Source: UBA4664 sp038244585
Lineage (GTDB): Bacteria > Patescibacteriota > Saccharimonadia > UBA4664
NCBI GenBank assembly: GCA_038244585.1
Contig: JBBRTI010000012.1
Coordinates: 1-20,592 of the forward strand
Length of the DNA: 20,592 nt
Reading direction: 5' to 3'
The position numbers and the translations under genes are program-made. How positions within the stretch are numbered: position 1 is the stretch's first letter; every line of letters starts with the position of its first letter. Positions 6,635 to 16,128 of the stretch are shown here, piece by piece. The notes beneath the pieces are model-generated. The model had not been told where the DNA came from. It made no database searches and saw only the letters and a program-made list of their open reading frames with translations.

Positions 6635-9600
6635 CTACGCTGCTATGACCTTTTCGTCAACGGCCTTAGCCTTAGACGGATCGGTTTTTCGAGCAGCTTC
6701 GATTTCTTTGGTCTGACCGCCTTCGACGCTGAAGCCGGTACCAACCGGGATCAGGCGACCGATGATCACGTTTTCCTTGAGGCCGCGGAGCTTGTCGGTC
6801 TTGCCGCGGATGGCTGCCGCAATCAAGACGCGCGTAGTGTCCTGGAAGCTGGCGGCGGACAGGAACGAATCAGCCGAGAGCGAAATCTTAGTAACGGGCA
6901 GCAAGAGCTGAGTGAACGTCGAACCGGTCTTCTTGGCGGCCTCGAGGCGGGCGTTGTCGTCGATAACCGACTGACGCGGCACGATCTCACCGGTGACGAA
7001 GAGCGAATCGTTGGGCTCCTCGACCTGGACCCGGCTGAACATCTGGCGAATGATCACCTCGATGTGCTTGTCGGAGACGATCTGCCCCTGTGAGGCATAG
7101 ATGGTCTGGACTTCAGCGATGATGTAGCGCTCGACGGCACGGTCTCCGCGCAGAAGCAGCATGTCTTGCAGGTTGATTGAACCCTCGGTCAGGCGCTGGC
7201 CGACGGTGACGAGGTCACCGGACTGCACTTCGACGTTCTGGTAGGCCGGAATGACATATTCGCGTTCGGCTCCGCCGGTGTGGGAGATCTCAATGTTCTC
7301 CTTGTTCACCTTGACGGTACCTTCCACCTTGGCCTTGATGATCTTCTTGCCGTTTTCATCAGCAGCCAGGATGTCGCCAGGAATGACCTTGTCGCCGGTC
7401 TTGACGGCGGCCTTGCGGGTTCCGAGCTCGTGAGCCGTAATCTTGAGGTTAGCCGGGTTAACGCGGATGGTGGTCTTGCCGGAGGACTGCTTGATGGTTA
7501 CGACACCATCGAGCTCGGCCAGAACAGCCTGTCCCTTAGGACTGCGGGCTTCGAAGATTTCCTCGACACGGGGAAGACCGGCCGTGATGTCTTCACCGGC
7601 CACACCACCCTTGTGGAAGGTCTTCATGGTCAGCTGAGTTCCAGGCTCACCGATACTTTGCGCTGCAATGACGCCGACCGGCTCGCCGAGACCGACGATT
7701 TGGCCGCGGGCCAGGTCTAAACCGTAGCAGAGGCGGCAGATGCCCCATGAAGTCTTACAGCTGAGGACTGTGCGCAGCTTGACGACGTCGATGTCGGAAG
7801 CTTCGATGGTCTTGGCTACATCATCGCTGATGAGCACACCCTTTTTAGCTAGGACTTTGTCGGCCAGCTTGATATCGGCGGCAGGGACACGTCCGGCCAG
7901 TCGGAAGGCGAAGTTTTCGCCGATGGCCGTCGTCTCATTGCGAGAGATAATCGAACCTTCCTTATCACCACAGTCATTCTCGTTGATGATGATGTCCTGG
8001 GCGACGTCGACGAGACGGCGGGTCAGGTAACCAGACTCGGCGGTTTTAAGTGCCGTGTCGGTCAGTCCCTTGCGGGCACCGTGGGTAGAGTTGAAGTACT
8101 CAAGGACGGAGAAACCTTCCTTGTAGTTGCTCTTGATCGGGAGTTCGATGGTGCGACCCGCAGGGTCCTGCACCATTCCGAGCATGCCGGCGATCTGGTT
8201 GGCGACCGAGAGGTCACCTTCGGCGCCGCTCTCGATGAAGAGGGCGGTCGAGGTTTTGCCTTCGCGCAGCTTCTCAGCCACGGCGGCGGTAATCTGTTCG
8301 TTGACCTTCTTCCAGGTGTCGACGGTGCGCTGGTAGCGCTCCTCGTCGGTTACTAGACCTTCAAGGTACTGGCTGGCGATGCTGGCCGCTTTCTTCTCGC
8401 CTTCTTCAATCATCTTGTTCTTGGATTCAGGAATGATGTAGTCATCCAGGCCGACCGAAATGGCCGACTTGGTGGCGTACTTGAAGCCGTAGTCCTTGAC
8501 CGAGTCGATGACTTCGGCTGTCTTCTCGCCGCCGAAGCGAACAAAGACGGCAGCCATCATGCGCTGGAGAGCCTTCTTGGTCATGGTCTCGTTCAGGAAG
8601 CCGAAGTCTTCCGGCAGAATCTCGTTAAAGAGAATCCGGCCAACAGTGGTTTCGGTCAGCTTACCTTCAATAGGGACGCGAATCAGAGTCTGTAGTTTAA
8701 TATTATCGGTCTCGTAGGCAAAGATTGCCTCGTTGACGTCAGCATAGGCTTTACCAGCCTTAGTTTCGGCAAACTTGAGGTAAGTCAGGTAGTAGCAGCC
8801 TAGGACCATGTCCTTGGACGCGTCGACCACGACCTCGCCGTCGGCCGGCTTGAGGAGGTTCTTGGTGCTCAACATGATCTCGCGGGCTTCACGCTGGGCG
8901 GCGGCGCTCAACGGAACGTGGACGGCCATCTGGTCACCGTCGAAGTCGGCGTTGAAAGCACGACAAACGAGCGGGTGCAGCTGGATGGCCTTGCCTTCGA
9001 TCAGTTTCGGCTGGAAGGCCTGAATACCAAGGCGGTGAAGCGTCGGGGCGCGGTTAAGGAGCACATACTTGTCGGAGATGATCTCCTCCAGGGTGTCCCA
9101 AACGACGGTCGTGGCGCGCTCAATCATGCGGGAAGCGGACTTCACGTTGTGAGCCTCGCCCTGCTCGATGAGTGAACCAATGACGAACGGCTTGAACAGT
9201 TCCAGAGCCATCATCTTTGGCAGACCGCACTGGTACAGGCGCAGGGCCGGGCCGGAGACGATGACCGAACGGCCGGAGTAGTCGACGCGCTTGCCGAGGA
9301 GGTTCTGGCGGAAGCGTCCCTGCTTGCCTTTGAGCATGTCAGAGAGCGACTTGAGCTTGCGGCGCGTGCCGGTGCTGGAGACGGCGCGCTCGCGACGGGC
9401 GTTGTTGTCGATCAGGGCGTCGACGGCTTCTTGGAGCATGCGCTTCTCGTTACGGCGGATAACCTCAGGGGCGTCCAGCTCGATGAGGCGCTTCAGACGG
9501 TTGTTGCGGTTAATAACACGGCGGTAGAGGTCGTTGAGGTCGGAGGCGGCAAAGCGTCCGCCGGCCAGCTCTACCATAGGGCGCAGGTCTGGCGGAATGA

Positions 9601-10498
9601 CGGGCAGTTCGGTCGTGACCATCCACTCCGGACGGAGCTGGGCAACGTGCATACCTTCGACCATCTTAAGACGCTTGAGCGCCTTCTTTCGCTTCTGTCC
9701 CTGAGAATTGTTAGACTCATTAGTCAGGTCTTCGATGAGCTTGTCCATGTCGATTTCGACCAGAAGCTTGCGGATGGCTTCAGCACCGATTTCGGCTCGG
9801 AAGACTTCTCCGTACTTCAGGTTGAGATCGCGGTATTTAGCTTCTGGAAGCAGTGTCAGGCGGGCCAGGGCTTCGAGCTCGGTCTTAGCGTTGGCACGTG
9901 AAGCATCGAGCTCTTCGAGCTCTTTGGTCTGAGCCTCGGCCAGGGCGCGGACATCGGCTTCGGGCTCGCCGGCACGGGTGTCATAAGTCTTAACGATTTC
10001 GTTACGGCGGCTGTTGAACTCACCCTCGAGGTCGGTCAGGGCGCGCTGGCGCTTAACGTCGTCGACGCTCGTGACGATGTAGTTGGCGAAGTAAACGACG
10101 CGCTCAAGGTCACGGATACTCATGTTGAGGATCAGCCCGATGGAGCTCGGCGTACCGCGCAGGAACCAAATGTGGGTGACTGGAACGGCTAGGCTGATGT
10201 GGCCCATGCGCTCACGACGGACGATTGAACGGGTAACGCGGACACCGCACTTGTCACAGACTACGTCTTTATAACGAATGCGCTTGTACTTACCGCAATA
10301 GCATTCCCAGTCCTTAGTCGGTCCGAAGATCTTCTCACAGAAGAGTCCGTCCTTCTCAGGTTTTTGGGTACGGTAGTTAATGGTTTCCGGCTTGGTAACC
10401 TCACCGTGCGACCACTGAAGGATCAGCTCGGGAGAAGCCAGGGACAGCTTGACGCCGTCGAAATCTGTTGCTGTTTGATTCTCTGATTGTAAATCCAT
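6635..10498 (-). CDS. rpoC: DNA-directed RNA polymerase subunit beta'
   Basis: 1287 aa, full length. The N-terminal zinc site uses Cys66, Cys68, Cys81 and Cys84 (ECYCGKYKRIRYKDVVCDKCG). The catalytic loop NADFDGDQM lies at 516-524 with the three magnesium-binding aspartates 518, 520 and 522. The second zinc site is Cys843, Cys914, Cys921 and Cys924. The bridge-helix/trigger-loop region includes STHGARKGLTDTALKTA and EPVGVIAAQSIGEPGTQLTM. The C-terminal clamp closes with GFSVEGGQTKEIEAARKTDP. With beta it forms the active-site cleft of RNA polymerase. The ATG follows the rpoB stop by three bases, and its AAGGG binding site lies inside the end of rpoB, so the two are translationally linked. No large lineage-specific insertion is apparent. 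Confidence 0.98.
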   Translation of the reverse strand: MDLQSENQTATDFDGVKLSLASPELILQWSHGEVTKPETINYRTQKPEKDGLFCEKIFGPTKDWECYCGKYKRIRYKDVVCDKCGVRVTRSIVRRERMGHISLAVPVTHIWFLRGTPSSIGLILNMSIRDLERVVYFANYIVTSVDDVKRQRALTDLEGEFNSRRNEIVKTYDTRAGEPEADVRALAEAQTKELEELDASRANAKTELEALARLTLLPEAKYRDLNLKYGEVFRAEIGAEAIRKLLVEIDMDKLIEDLTNESNNSQGQKRKKALKRLKMVEGMHVAQLRPEWMVTTELPVIPPDLRPMVELAGGRFAASDLNDLYRRVINRNNRLKRLIELDAPEVIRRNEKRMLQEAVDALIDNNARRERAVSSTGTRRKLKSLSDMLKGKQGRFRQNLLGKRVDYSGRSVIVSGPALRLYQCGLPKMMALELFKPFVIGSLIEQGEAHNVKSASRMIERATTVVWDTLEEIISDKYVLLNRAPTLHRLGIQAFQPKLIEGKAIQLHPLVCRAFNADFDGDQMAVHVPLSAAAQREAREIMLSTKNLLKPADGEVVVDASKDMVLGCYYLTYLKFAETKAGKAYADVNEAIFAYETDNIKLQTLIRVPIEGKLTETTVGRILFNEILPEDFGFLNETMTKKALQRMMAAVFVRFGGEKTAEVIDSVKDYGFKYATKSAISVGLDDYIIPESKNKMIEEGEKKAASIASQYLEGLVTDEERYQRTVDTWKKVNEQITAAVAEKLREGKTSTALFIESGAEGDLSVANQIAGMLGMVQDPAGRTIELPIKSNYKEGFSVLEYFNSTHGARKGLTDTALKTAESGYLTRRLVDVAQDIIINENDCGDKEGSIISRNETTAIGENFAFRLAGRVPAADIKLADKVLAKKGVLISDDVAKTIEASDIDVVKLRTVLSCKTSWGICRLCYGLDLARGQIVGLGEPVGVIAAQSIGEPGTQLTMKTFHKGGVAGEDITAGLPRVEEIFEARSPKGQAVLAELDGVVTIKQSSGKTTIRVNPANLKITAHELGTRKAAVKTGDKVIPGDILAADENGKKIIKAKVEGTVKVNKENIEISHTGGAEREYVIPAYQNVEVQSGDLVTVGQRLTEGSINLQDMLLLRGDRAVERYIIAEVQTIYASQGQIVSDKHIEVIIRQMFSRVQVEEPNDSLFVTGEIVPRQSVIDDNARLEAAKKTGSTFTQLLLPVTKISLSADSFLSAASFQDTTRVLIAAAIRGKTDKLRGLKENVIIGRLIPVGTGFSVEGGQTKEIEAARKTDPSKAKAVDEKVIAA

Positions 10499-10501
10499 TA
10501 T

Positions 10502-13500
10502 CTAACCCTTCAACTCTTCTTTATCGGCACTTGCCAGTTCGGCTTCGTCCGTGTCCTCATCCTTGGGGGCACCGTCGAGGGCTTCGAATTCGTCCTCGCC
10601 GCCGGCGGCTAGGTCAACCAGCGGCATGTCGGCGACGACAACTTCACCTTCCAGCATCTTCTCGGTTCCAAGATCAGTAATCTCATCGTCGAGACGCTCG
10701 GAAATGACGCTTTCCGCGTCGATGAGCTCTTCTTGCTCACCGGTACCGTCGCGGGTAAGCTCAACGCTGAGTCCCAACGACTGGAGTTCTTTGACGAGAA
10801 CGTTGAAGCTCTCAGGAATGCGCGGACCACGGATCTCTTCGCTCTTGATGATGGCTTCATAAGCCTTGGAGCGGCCGACGACGTCGTCGGACTTGATGGT
10901 CAGGATTTCCTGGAGGGTATTGGCAGCGCCGTAAGCTTCCAGGGCCCAGACTTCCATTTCTCCGAAGCGCTGTCCGCCCATCTGTGCCTTACCACCGAGC
11001 GGCTGCTGGGTGACCATAGCGTATGGACCGGTACTGCGGGCGTGGATCTTGTCGTCGACCATGTGGTGGAGCTTTAGCATGTACTTGAGGCCGACCGTGG
11101 TGCGTTCACCGAACGGTTCACCGGTCTGTCCGTCGAAGAGCTGGACTTTGCCGTCTTCCGGCAAGCCTGCCTTCTTGAGCTCGCCCCTGATCTGCTCGGC
11201 GGTGACGCCGTCGAAGACCGGGGAGGCTACGGTGTAGCCGAGTGTTGCGGCGGCCCAACCTAGGTGGGTCTCAAAGATCTGGCCCAGGTTCATACGCTTG
11301 CCCACTCCCAGCGGGTTCAGGACCATGTCGGCCGAACGGCCGTCTTCCAGGTAAGGCATGTCCTCTACGGGCAGAATACGGGCGATGACGCCCTTGTTGC
11401 CGTGTCGGCCGGCCATCTTGTCGCCGACGGAAATCTTACGCATCTGGGCGACCGAAATGTGATACTGCTCGATAACGCCGGCCTGGAGTTCGTCGCCGTT
11501 TTCGCGGCTGAACAACTTGAGGCCAACGACCTTACCGCGCTCGCCGTTGGGCAGTGTCAGAGACGAGTCTTTGACGTCGCGGGCCTTCTCACCAAAGATC
11601 GCGCGCAATAGCTTCTCTTCGGAGCTGAGTTCCTGCTCGCCCTTGGGGGTAATTTTACCGACTAGGATGTCACCGGCGGTGACTTCGGCGCCGATACGGA
11701 CGATGCCGCGCTCGTCGAGGTCCTTGAGGCGGTCCTCACTGACGTTCGGAATGTCGCGGGTAACCATCTCCGGTCCGAGCTTGGTGTCGCGGACGTCGAC
11801 GGTGTGGGTTTCAATGTGAATGGAGGTGTAGCGGTCATCTTGAACTAGGCGCTGTGAGAGGACGATGGCGTCTTCGAAGTTGTAGCCGTGCCAGTTCATG
11901 AAGGCGACGAGGATGTTCTGGCCTAGGGCCAGTTCGCCGTTCTGCGTACTCATGCCGTCGACGAGGACATCGCCTTTCTTGACCGCTTCGCCGGCCTTGA
12001 CCATAGCCTTCTGGTGGATGCTGGTTCCGACGTTGGAGCGGGAGAAGTTGAGCAACTCGTAGGTCTTCTCTTCGCCGTTCTTATATTCGATGGTAATGGC
12101 CTGAGCGGAAGCGTGCTTGACGATACCGTCCTGAGCCGCCAGAACCACCTGGGCCGAGTCGCGGGCGACGATAGCTTCCATGCCGGTTCCGACGATCGGA
12201 GCCTGTGGCTTAATCAGCGCGACGGCCTGCTTCTGCATGTTCGCGCCCATGAGCGCGCGCTTGGCGTTGTCGTGTTCGACGAACGGAATCAACGCAGCCG
12301 AGACCGAGACGATCTGGCGGCTGGAGACGTCCATGAAGTTAACCTGTGACGAATCGACTTCCTCAGCTTCTCCGGTAATACGTGCAGGAATGCGCGCGTC
12401 AACGAAGTAGCCTTTCTCGTCGAGTTCGACGCCGGCCTCGGTAATGAACTGGCCTTCCTCGTCGGCGGCGTCCAAGTAGCGGACTTCGTCGGTGACGCGG
12501 GCTCGGCCCTTGGAGTCTTTTTCAACCACGCGGTAAGGCGTCTCGATGAAACCGTACTCATTGACGGCGGCGTAGCTAGACAGGTTGGAGACGAGGCCGA
12601 TGTTCGGGCCTTCCGGTGTCTCAATCGGGCAGAGACGGCCGTAGTGGGTCTTGTGCACGTCGCGGACTTCGAAGCCGGCACGCTCACGGCTGAGGCCACC
12701 CGGGCCCATGGCGTTGAGGCGGCGCTTGTGAACGGTTTCGGCGAGCGGGTTGACCTGGTCCATGAACTGCGACAGCTGAGAGCTGGCGAAGAACTCACGG
12801 ACGCTGGCGACAATCGGACGGACGTTGACCAGTTGGCCTGGAGTAACTGTTTCGGTGTCGTAAACCGACATGCGGTCCTTGACGATACGCTCCATACGGG
12901 CCAGACCGATACGGAACTTGGCCTGAATTAGCTCACCGACCATCTTAAGACGGCGGTTAGCCAGGTTATCGATGTCGTCGGCGGTTCCGATTCCGTTCTG
13001 CAGGTTGATGATCTCGGCCACGATGGCGACGATGTCTTCACGGCGCAGAACACGGTTCTCAACGGTATTGGAAACGTCGAGGTTAAGGCGCTTGTTCAGC
13101 TTGTAACGGCCGACCTTAGAGAAGTCGTAACGCTTGAAGTCGAAGAACATGCCTTCGATAAGACTGCGCGAGTTCTCGGCGGTCGCCATGTCGCCGGGAC
13201 GGATACGGCGATAAACTTCCATCAGGGCCTCGGCCACGGTAGTGGAAGCATCCTTCTCGAGGGTTTCCTCGATGTATTTGGTATCGCCGGTGTCGACGTC
13301 CTTGAAGAGGTCTTTGATCTCTTCGTCAGTGCCGAAGCCGAAGGCACGCAGCAGGGTTGTGACCGGCAGCTTACGCTTGCGGTCGATCTTAACCGAGATA
13401 ACGCCGGCCGCGCTCGTGTCGAGCTCAAGCCAGGCCCCACGGCTCGGAATGACCTTGGCGCCGAAGAGGTCGCCGTTGGTCGCACGGTCGCTGGTAAAGA

Positions 13501-13921
13501 AGACGCCGGGTGAACGAACAAGTTGACTCACCACGACGCGCTCGGCACCGTTAATAATAAATGTACCGCGGTCGGTCATCAGCGGGTAGTCGCCCAGGAA
13601 GATTTCCTGCTCGCGGACTTCGCCGGTCTCTTTGTTGACGAGCTCAGCCCTGGCCTTCAACGGCACTTCGAAGCTTGAGTTCTTGATCTTGGCGGTCTTT
13701 TCGTCATATTTGGGCTCTTCGAAATGGAAATCGCGTAGATACAACGCAAGACTCTTGCCGGTGAAATCCTCGATAGGATTGATTTCGGCGAAGAGTTCGT
13801 TGAGACCTTCGGTGATGAACCATTCAAAGCTTTTCAGCTGGATGTCGATAAGATTCGGGAGCGGTAGGACGTCTTTCGTCTTAGAAAATGTCTTTCGTGT
13901 GCGCGCGCCGGGCTGAGCCAA
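10502..13921 (-). CDS. rpoB: DNA-directed RNA polymerase subunit beta
   Basis: 1139 aa. It starts with TTG (13921-13919) behind a full AAGGAGG five bases away, so the non-ATG start is well supported. The N-terminal lobe has RGTFIINGAERVVVSQLVRS. The rifampicin region runs through SSQLSQFMDQ and HKRRLNAMGPGGLSRERAGF; Gln385, Asp388 and His398 match the sensitive E. coli residues 513, 516 and 526, but Asn403 replaces Ser531 and Met405 replaces Leu533. Active-site lysines are Lys835 and Lys843 (GDKMAGRHGNKGV). After the usual end near LGLSVEL comes an acidic tail of about 85 residues, comparable with Firmicutes beta. The gene has its own promoter and a leader of about 190 nt. rplJ/rplL, the common neighbours, are absent; an MFS gene lies upstream instead. 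Confidence 0.98.
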   Translation of the reverse strand: MAQPGARTRKTFSKTKDVLPLPNLIDIQLKSFEWFITEGLNELFAEINPIEDFTGKSLALYLRDFHFEEPKYDEKTAKIKNSSFEVPLKARAELVNKETGEVREQEIFLGDYPLMTDRGTFIINGAERVVVSQLVRSPGVFFTSDRATNGDLFGAKVIPSRGAWLELDTSAAGVISVKIDRKRKLPVTTLLRAFGFGTDEEIKDLFKDVDTGDTKYIEETLEKDASTTVAEALMEVYRRIRPGDMATAENSRSLIEGMFFDFKRYDFSKVGRYKLNKRLNLDVSNTVENRVLRREDIVAIVAEIINLQNGIGTADDIDNLANRRLKMVGELIQAKFRIGLARMERIVKDRMSVYDTETVTPGQLVNVRPIVASVREFFASSQLSQFMDQVNPLAETVHKRRLNAMGPGGLSRERAGFEVRDVHKTHYGRLCPIETPEGPNIGLVSNLSSYAAVNEYGFIETPYRVVEKDSKGRARVTDEVRYLDAADEEGQFITEAGVELDEKGYFVDARIPARITGEAEEVDSSQVNFMDVSSRQIVSVSAALIPFVEHDNAKRALMGANMQKQAVALIKPQAPIVGTGMEAIVARDSAQVVLAAQDGIVKHASAQAITIEYKNGEEKTYELLNFSRSNVGTSIHQKAMVKAGEAVKKGDVLVDGMSTQNGELALGQNILVAFMNWHGYNFEDAIVLSQRLVQDDRYTSIHIETHTVDVRDTKLGPEMVTRDIPNVSEDRLKDLDERGIVRIGAEVTAGDILVGKITPKGEQELSSEEKLLRAIFGEKARDVKDSSLTLPNGERGKVVGLKLFSRENGDELQAGVIEQYHISVAQMRKISVGDKMAGRHGNKGVIARILPVEDMPYLEDGRSADMVLNPLGVGKRMNLGQIFETHLGWAAATLGYTVASPVFDGVTAEQIRGELKKAGLPEDGKVQLFDGQTGEPFGERTTVGLKYMLKLHHMVDDKIHARSTGPYAMVTQQPLGGKAQMGGQRFGEMEVWALEAYGAANTLQEILTIKSDDVVGRSKAYEAIIKSEEIRGPRIPESFNVLVKELQSLGLSVELTRDGTGEQEELIDAESVISERLDDEITDLGTEKMLEGEVVVADMPLVDLAAGGEDEFEALDGAPKDEDTDEAELASADKEELKG

Positions 13922-13936
13922 GGCTGCCTCCTTGTC

Positions 13937-14104
13937 TTAAATAATGTCTTGCAGGGACATGGATTTTGAGTTGTTCCGAAGCCAAAAGGTCGAAACGAGG
14001 ATGATTTTATGCCGGACCGACAGCTGCCGGAACGAGGGTGTTGGCGAGGCTTTTCTAAACACAAAAACTAGTGGCACAAGTGCCCTAGATGGCGATTTAA
14101 GCAT
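13937..14104 (-). other. Open frame in the rpoB leader (55 codons), possible leader ORF
   Basis: From ATG at 14104-14102, about seven bases after the predicted transcription start, a frame runs 55 codons to a TAA at 13939-13937, 10 bases before the rpoB AAGGAGG. The product would be basic (MLKSPSRALVPLVFVFRKAS at the start) and resembles nothing I know. GAGG touches the ATG and is too close to act normally. It may be chance, since a 55-codon run without stops is not rare. Confidence 0.2.
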
Positions 14105-14117
14105 CCTCTTGCTATCT

Positions 14118-14146
14118 ATAATCACGCATCCACCGGTTTATGTCAA
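14118..14146 (-). promoter_or_regulatory. Sigma-70-type promoter of the rpoBC-rpsLG operon
   Basis: On the minus strand a perfect TTGACA (14146-14141), a 17-bp spacer and GATTAT (14123-14118); TATAGA a few bases on is an alternative -10. The start is near 14111, giving a leader of about 190 nt before rpoB. The -35 lies seven bases beyond the stop codon of the upstream MFS gene. Confidence 0.6.
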
Positions 14147-14152
14147 CACTGT

Positions 14153-15472
14153 TTAACGGGTTTGGAGCTGTCCACGAGAGCGCAGCACGAAATACTGCGC
14201 GATAGCGAAGCCCAGCAGCCCAAAACCGAGCACGGACACAACTTTGGTGACGCTGGTCAGGTCGGCCAGAATACCAGCGAAGAATATCGGCAGGGTGGCA
14301 GCGATGTTGACCATCATATTGAGGGCGCCGAACACCTTACCTCGCGTCTCATCGGTGGTGTTTTCCTGCAGTAACGTCTGAGCCGCCGACGACACGACCG
14401 CGTTCATAAACCCAAGCAGCAATAGAATCGAAGCCACGTACCAGCCGATCTGTGACAGTGTCGCCGTTTGGCCGTAGATACTACGATGAAGGAGTCCGGA
14501 CAGACCGAGCAGCATCAACGACGTAGCGGCAATGATCAGGCTCACGCTGATAAGTCCGACCTTGGGATAGCGCGCTGCCAGCTTCCCAACGGCGACGACG
14601 CCTAGCACCATGCCGATACCGGCCGGAATAATCAGGACATGCGAAGCGTCTTTGATGGGCGTCCGCAGCACAGCCAGACTCAATGCCGGTGCCAAAGCCA
14701 GGACAACACCTACGATCGCCTGGGTTACTGTCAGCTGCAGAATAGGAAAGGACAGTTTGTGATTAGCGCGAATGATATGCCAGTTGGCAACTACCTCTCG
14801 GCGGGTTGATTTGACGATACTCCAGAACTTGACAGCCTTATGATGCCCGGCTTTCATCGACGGCAAGGCCGCGACCAACAGCGTGGCAATCAGAAACATG
14901 AGTGACGTCACTAAATACGGCCCATTATTGCCAAAGGCGGAAATCACAGGCGCTGAGCCCGCATAGCCGACCATGAAGGAGGCGTACATCGTAAAAATAA
15001 ACAGGGAGTTGGCACGCAACAGGTTCCGCTTCCCCACCAGTACCGGAATGCTGGCCGCTTCGGCTGGCGCAAAGAACTGTGTCGTGGCCGAAATCATGAA
15101 GGTAAGCAATAGCACCAGAGCTAAGTTGTGTTCTATGAACAGATACCCCAGCACCAGCAGTGCGCGCGTTAGGTTGGCGATGACCAGCACGTATTTGCGG
15201 TTCCAGTGGTCAACATATACCCCGGCTGCCGCGGCAAAAAGAATGGACGGTATGCCGAACGACAGAATTACCAGCGCCACTGAAACGTTGGCCAAGTTTG
15301 TACCCTGTGCCAGGTCAAAAACGCGAATGATCAACGCGAAGTTCAGCAGGTTCTGCGCGATTTGCGACAGTGCCTGGGCGGCCCACAACCGGCTGAAGTT
15401 ACCGTTTTTGACGAGCAGCGCGCTCTCGCCGCCCGGTCTGAGCCGTTGTGAGGGCCACCAGTTCCTTCCCAT
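14153..15472 (-). CDS. MFS exporter, DHA3-like, downstream of clpP
   Basis: 439 aa from the ATG at 15472, one base after the clpP stop, with AAAGG five bases upstream. A longer frame from TTG at 15496 would overlap clpP and lacks a binding site. The protein has about 12 hydrophobic helices. Helix 1 begins at SRLWAAQALSQIAQNLLNFAL. Motif A is present between TM2 and TM3 as GVYVDHWNRKYVLVIANL. Late helices carry ENTTDETRGKVFGALNMMVN, a pattern typical of DHA3/macrolide-efflux-like exporters. The substrate cannot be told from sequence. The very tight spacing implies translational coupling with clpP, and so probably stress-linked expression through the CIRCE element. No clear terminator separates it from the rpoB promoter. 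Confidence 0.88.
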   Translation of the reverse strand: MGRNWWPSQRLRPGGESALLVKNGNFSRLWAAQALSQIAQNLLNFALIIRVFDLAQGTNLANVSVALVILSFGIPSILFAAAAGVYVDHWNRKYVLVIANLTRALLVLGYLFIEHNLALVLLLTFMISATTQFFAPAEAASIPVLVGKRNLLRANSLFIFTMYASFMVGYAGSAPVISAFGNNGPYLVTSLMFLIATLLVAALPSMKAGHHKAVKFWSIVKSTRREVVANWHIIRANHKLSFPILQLTVTQAIVGVVLALAPALSLAVLRTPIKDASHVLIIPAGIGMVLGVVAVGKLAARYPKVGLISVSLIIAATSLMLLGLSGLLHRSIYGQTATLSQIGWYVASILLLLGFMNAVVSSAAQTLLQENTTDETRGKVFGALNMMVNIAATLPIFFAGILADLTSVTKVVSVLGFGLLGFAIAQYFVLRSRGQLQTR

Positions 15473-15473
15473 T

Positions 15474-16070
15474 CTAGCCTTTGATAACGCTGTCAATCAG
15501 ACCGTAGTCCGAGGCCTCGGCGGCGCTCATCCAGTAATCCCGGTCAATGTCTTTGTGCATCTGCTGCGTCGTCTTGCCGGTACGTTCGGCGAGGATAGCT
15601 TCAATAATTTCGCGTGCCTTAAGCACTTCGCGAGCGGTGATTTCGATATCCGAGGGCGTACCTTCGAATCCGGCCGAGCCCTGATGGATCATGATGCGTG
15701 CGTGCGGCAGACTGTAGCGTTTGCCTTTAGTACCGGCCGACAGTAGAACGGCACCCATGCTGGCGGCGTGACCGACACAAATCGTCGAAACGTCCGCCTT
15801 GATGAGGTTCATGGTATCAAGGATAGCCAGACCCGCGTACACGCTGCCGCCAGGCGAGTTAATATAGAGCTTAATATCGGCCTTGGGGTCTTCGCTCTCC
15901 AGAAACAGGAGTTGTGCCACCACTAGATTAGCAACGGTGTCATCGATGCCCGTACCGAGAAAAATTATCCGCTCTTTGAGCAGACGGGAATAGATATCAT
16001 AGGCACGCTCACCGCCGGCGGTCTTTTCGATAACGGTCGGCACCAAAATTGAATTCTGAGGATTAGTCAT
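15474..16070 (-). CDS. clpP: ATP-dependent Clp protease proteolytic subunit ClpP
   Basis: 198 aa, the normal ClpP length. The Ser-His-Asp triad is Ser104 (GHAASMGA), His129 (RIMIHQGS) and Asp178 (DIDRDYWMSAAEA), with the same spacing as E. coli Ser97/His122/Asp171. LYINSPGGSV and the C-terminal YGLIDSVI are also standard. ClpP forms a double-heptamer chamber that degrades proteins fed by ClpX or ClpC in the cytosol. A Shine-Dalgarno AAGGGA precedes the ATG. A CIRCE operator lies 59 bases upstream, pointing to heat-shock control by HrcA. tig is upstream and an MFS gene follows with one base between. The tig-clpP order is widespread in bacteria. Confidence 0.98.
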   Translation of the reverse strand: MTNPQNSILVPTVIEKTAGGERAYDIYSRLLKERIIFLGTGIDDTVANLVVAQLLFLESEDPKADIKLYINSPGGSVYAGLAILDTMNLIKADVSTICVGHAASMGAVLLSAGTKGKRYSLPHARIMIHQGSAGFEGTPSDIEITAREVLKAREIIEAILAERTGKTTQQMHKDIDRDYWMSAAEASDYGLIDSVIKG

Positions 16071-16128
16071 TGTCTTCCCTTTTATTACACGAGACCGGGT
16101 ACTGCCGCAATGTCTCTCTGAATTAATA

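Noticed and set aside
7280..7720. Long open frames on the plus strand opposite rpoC (also 9431-9901, and 10733-11077 and 12014-12349 opposite rpoB)
   Set aside because: They are antisense shadows of strongly coding genes, with no ribosome binding sites or recognisable protein content.
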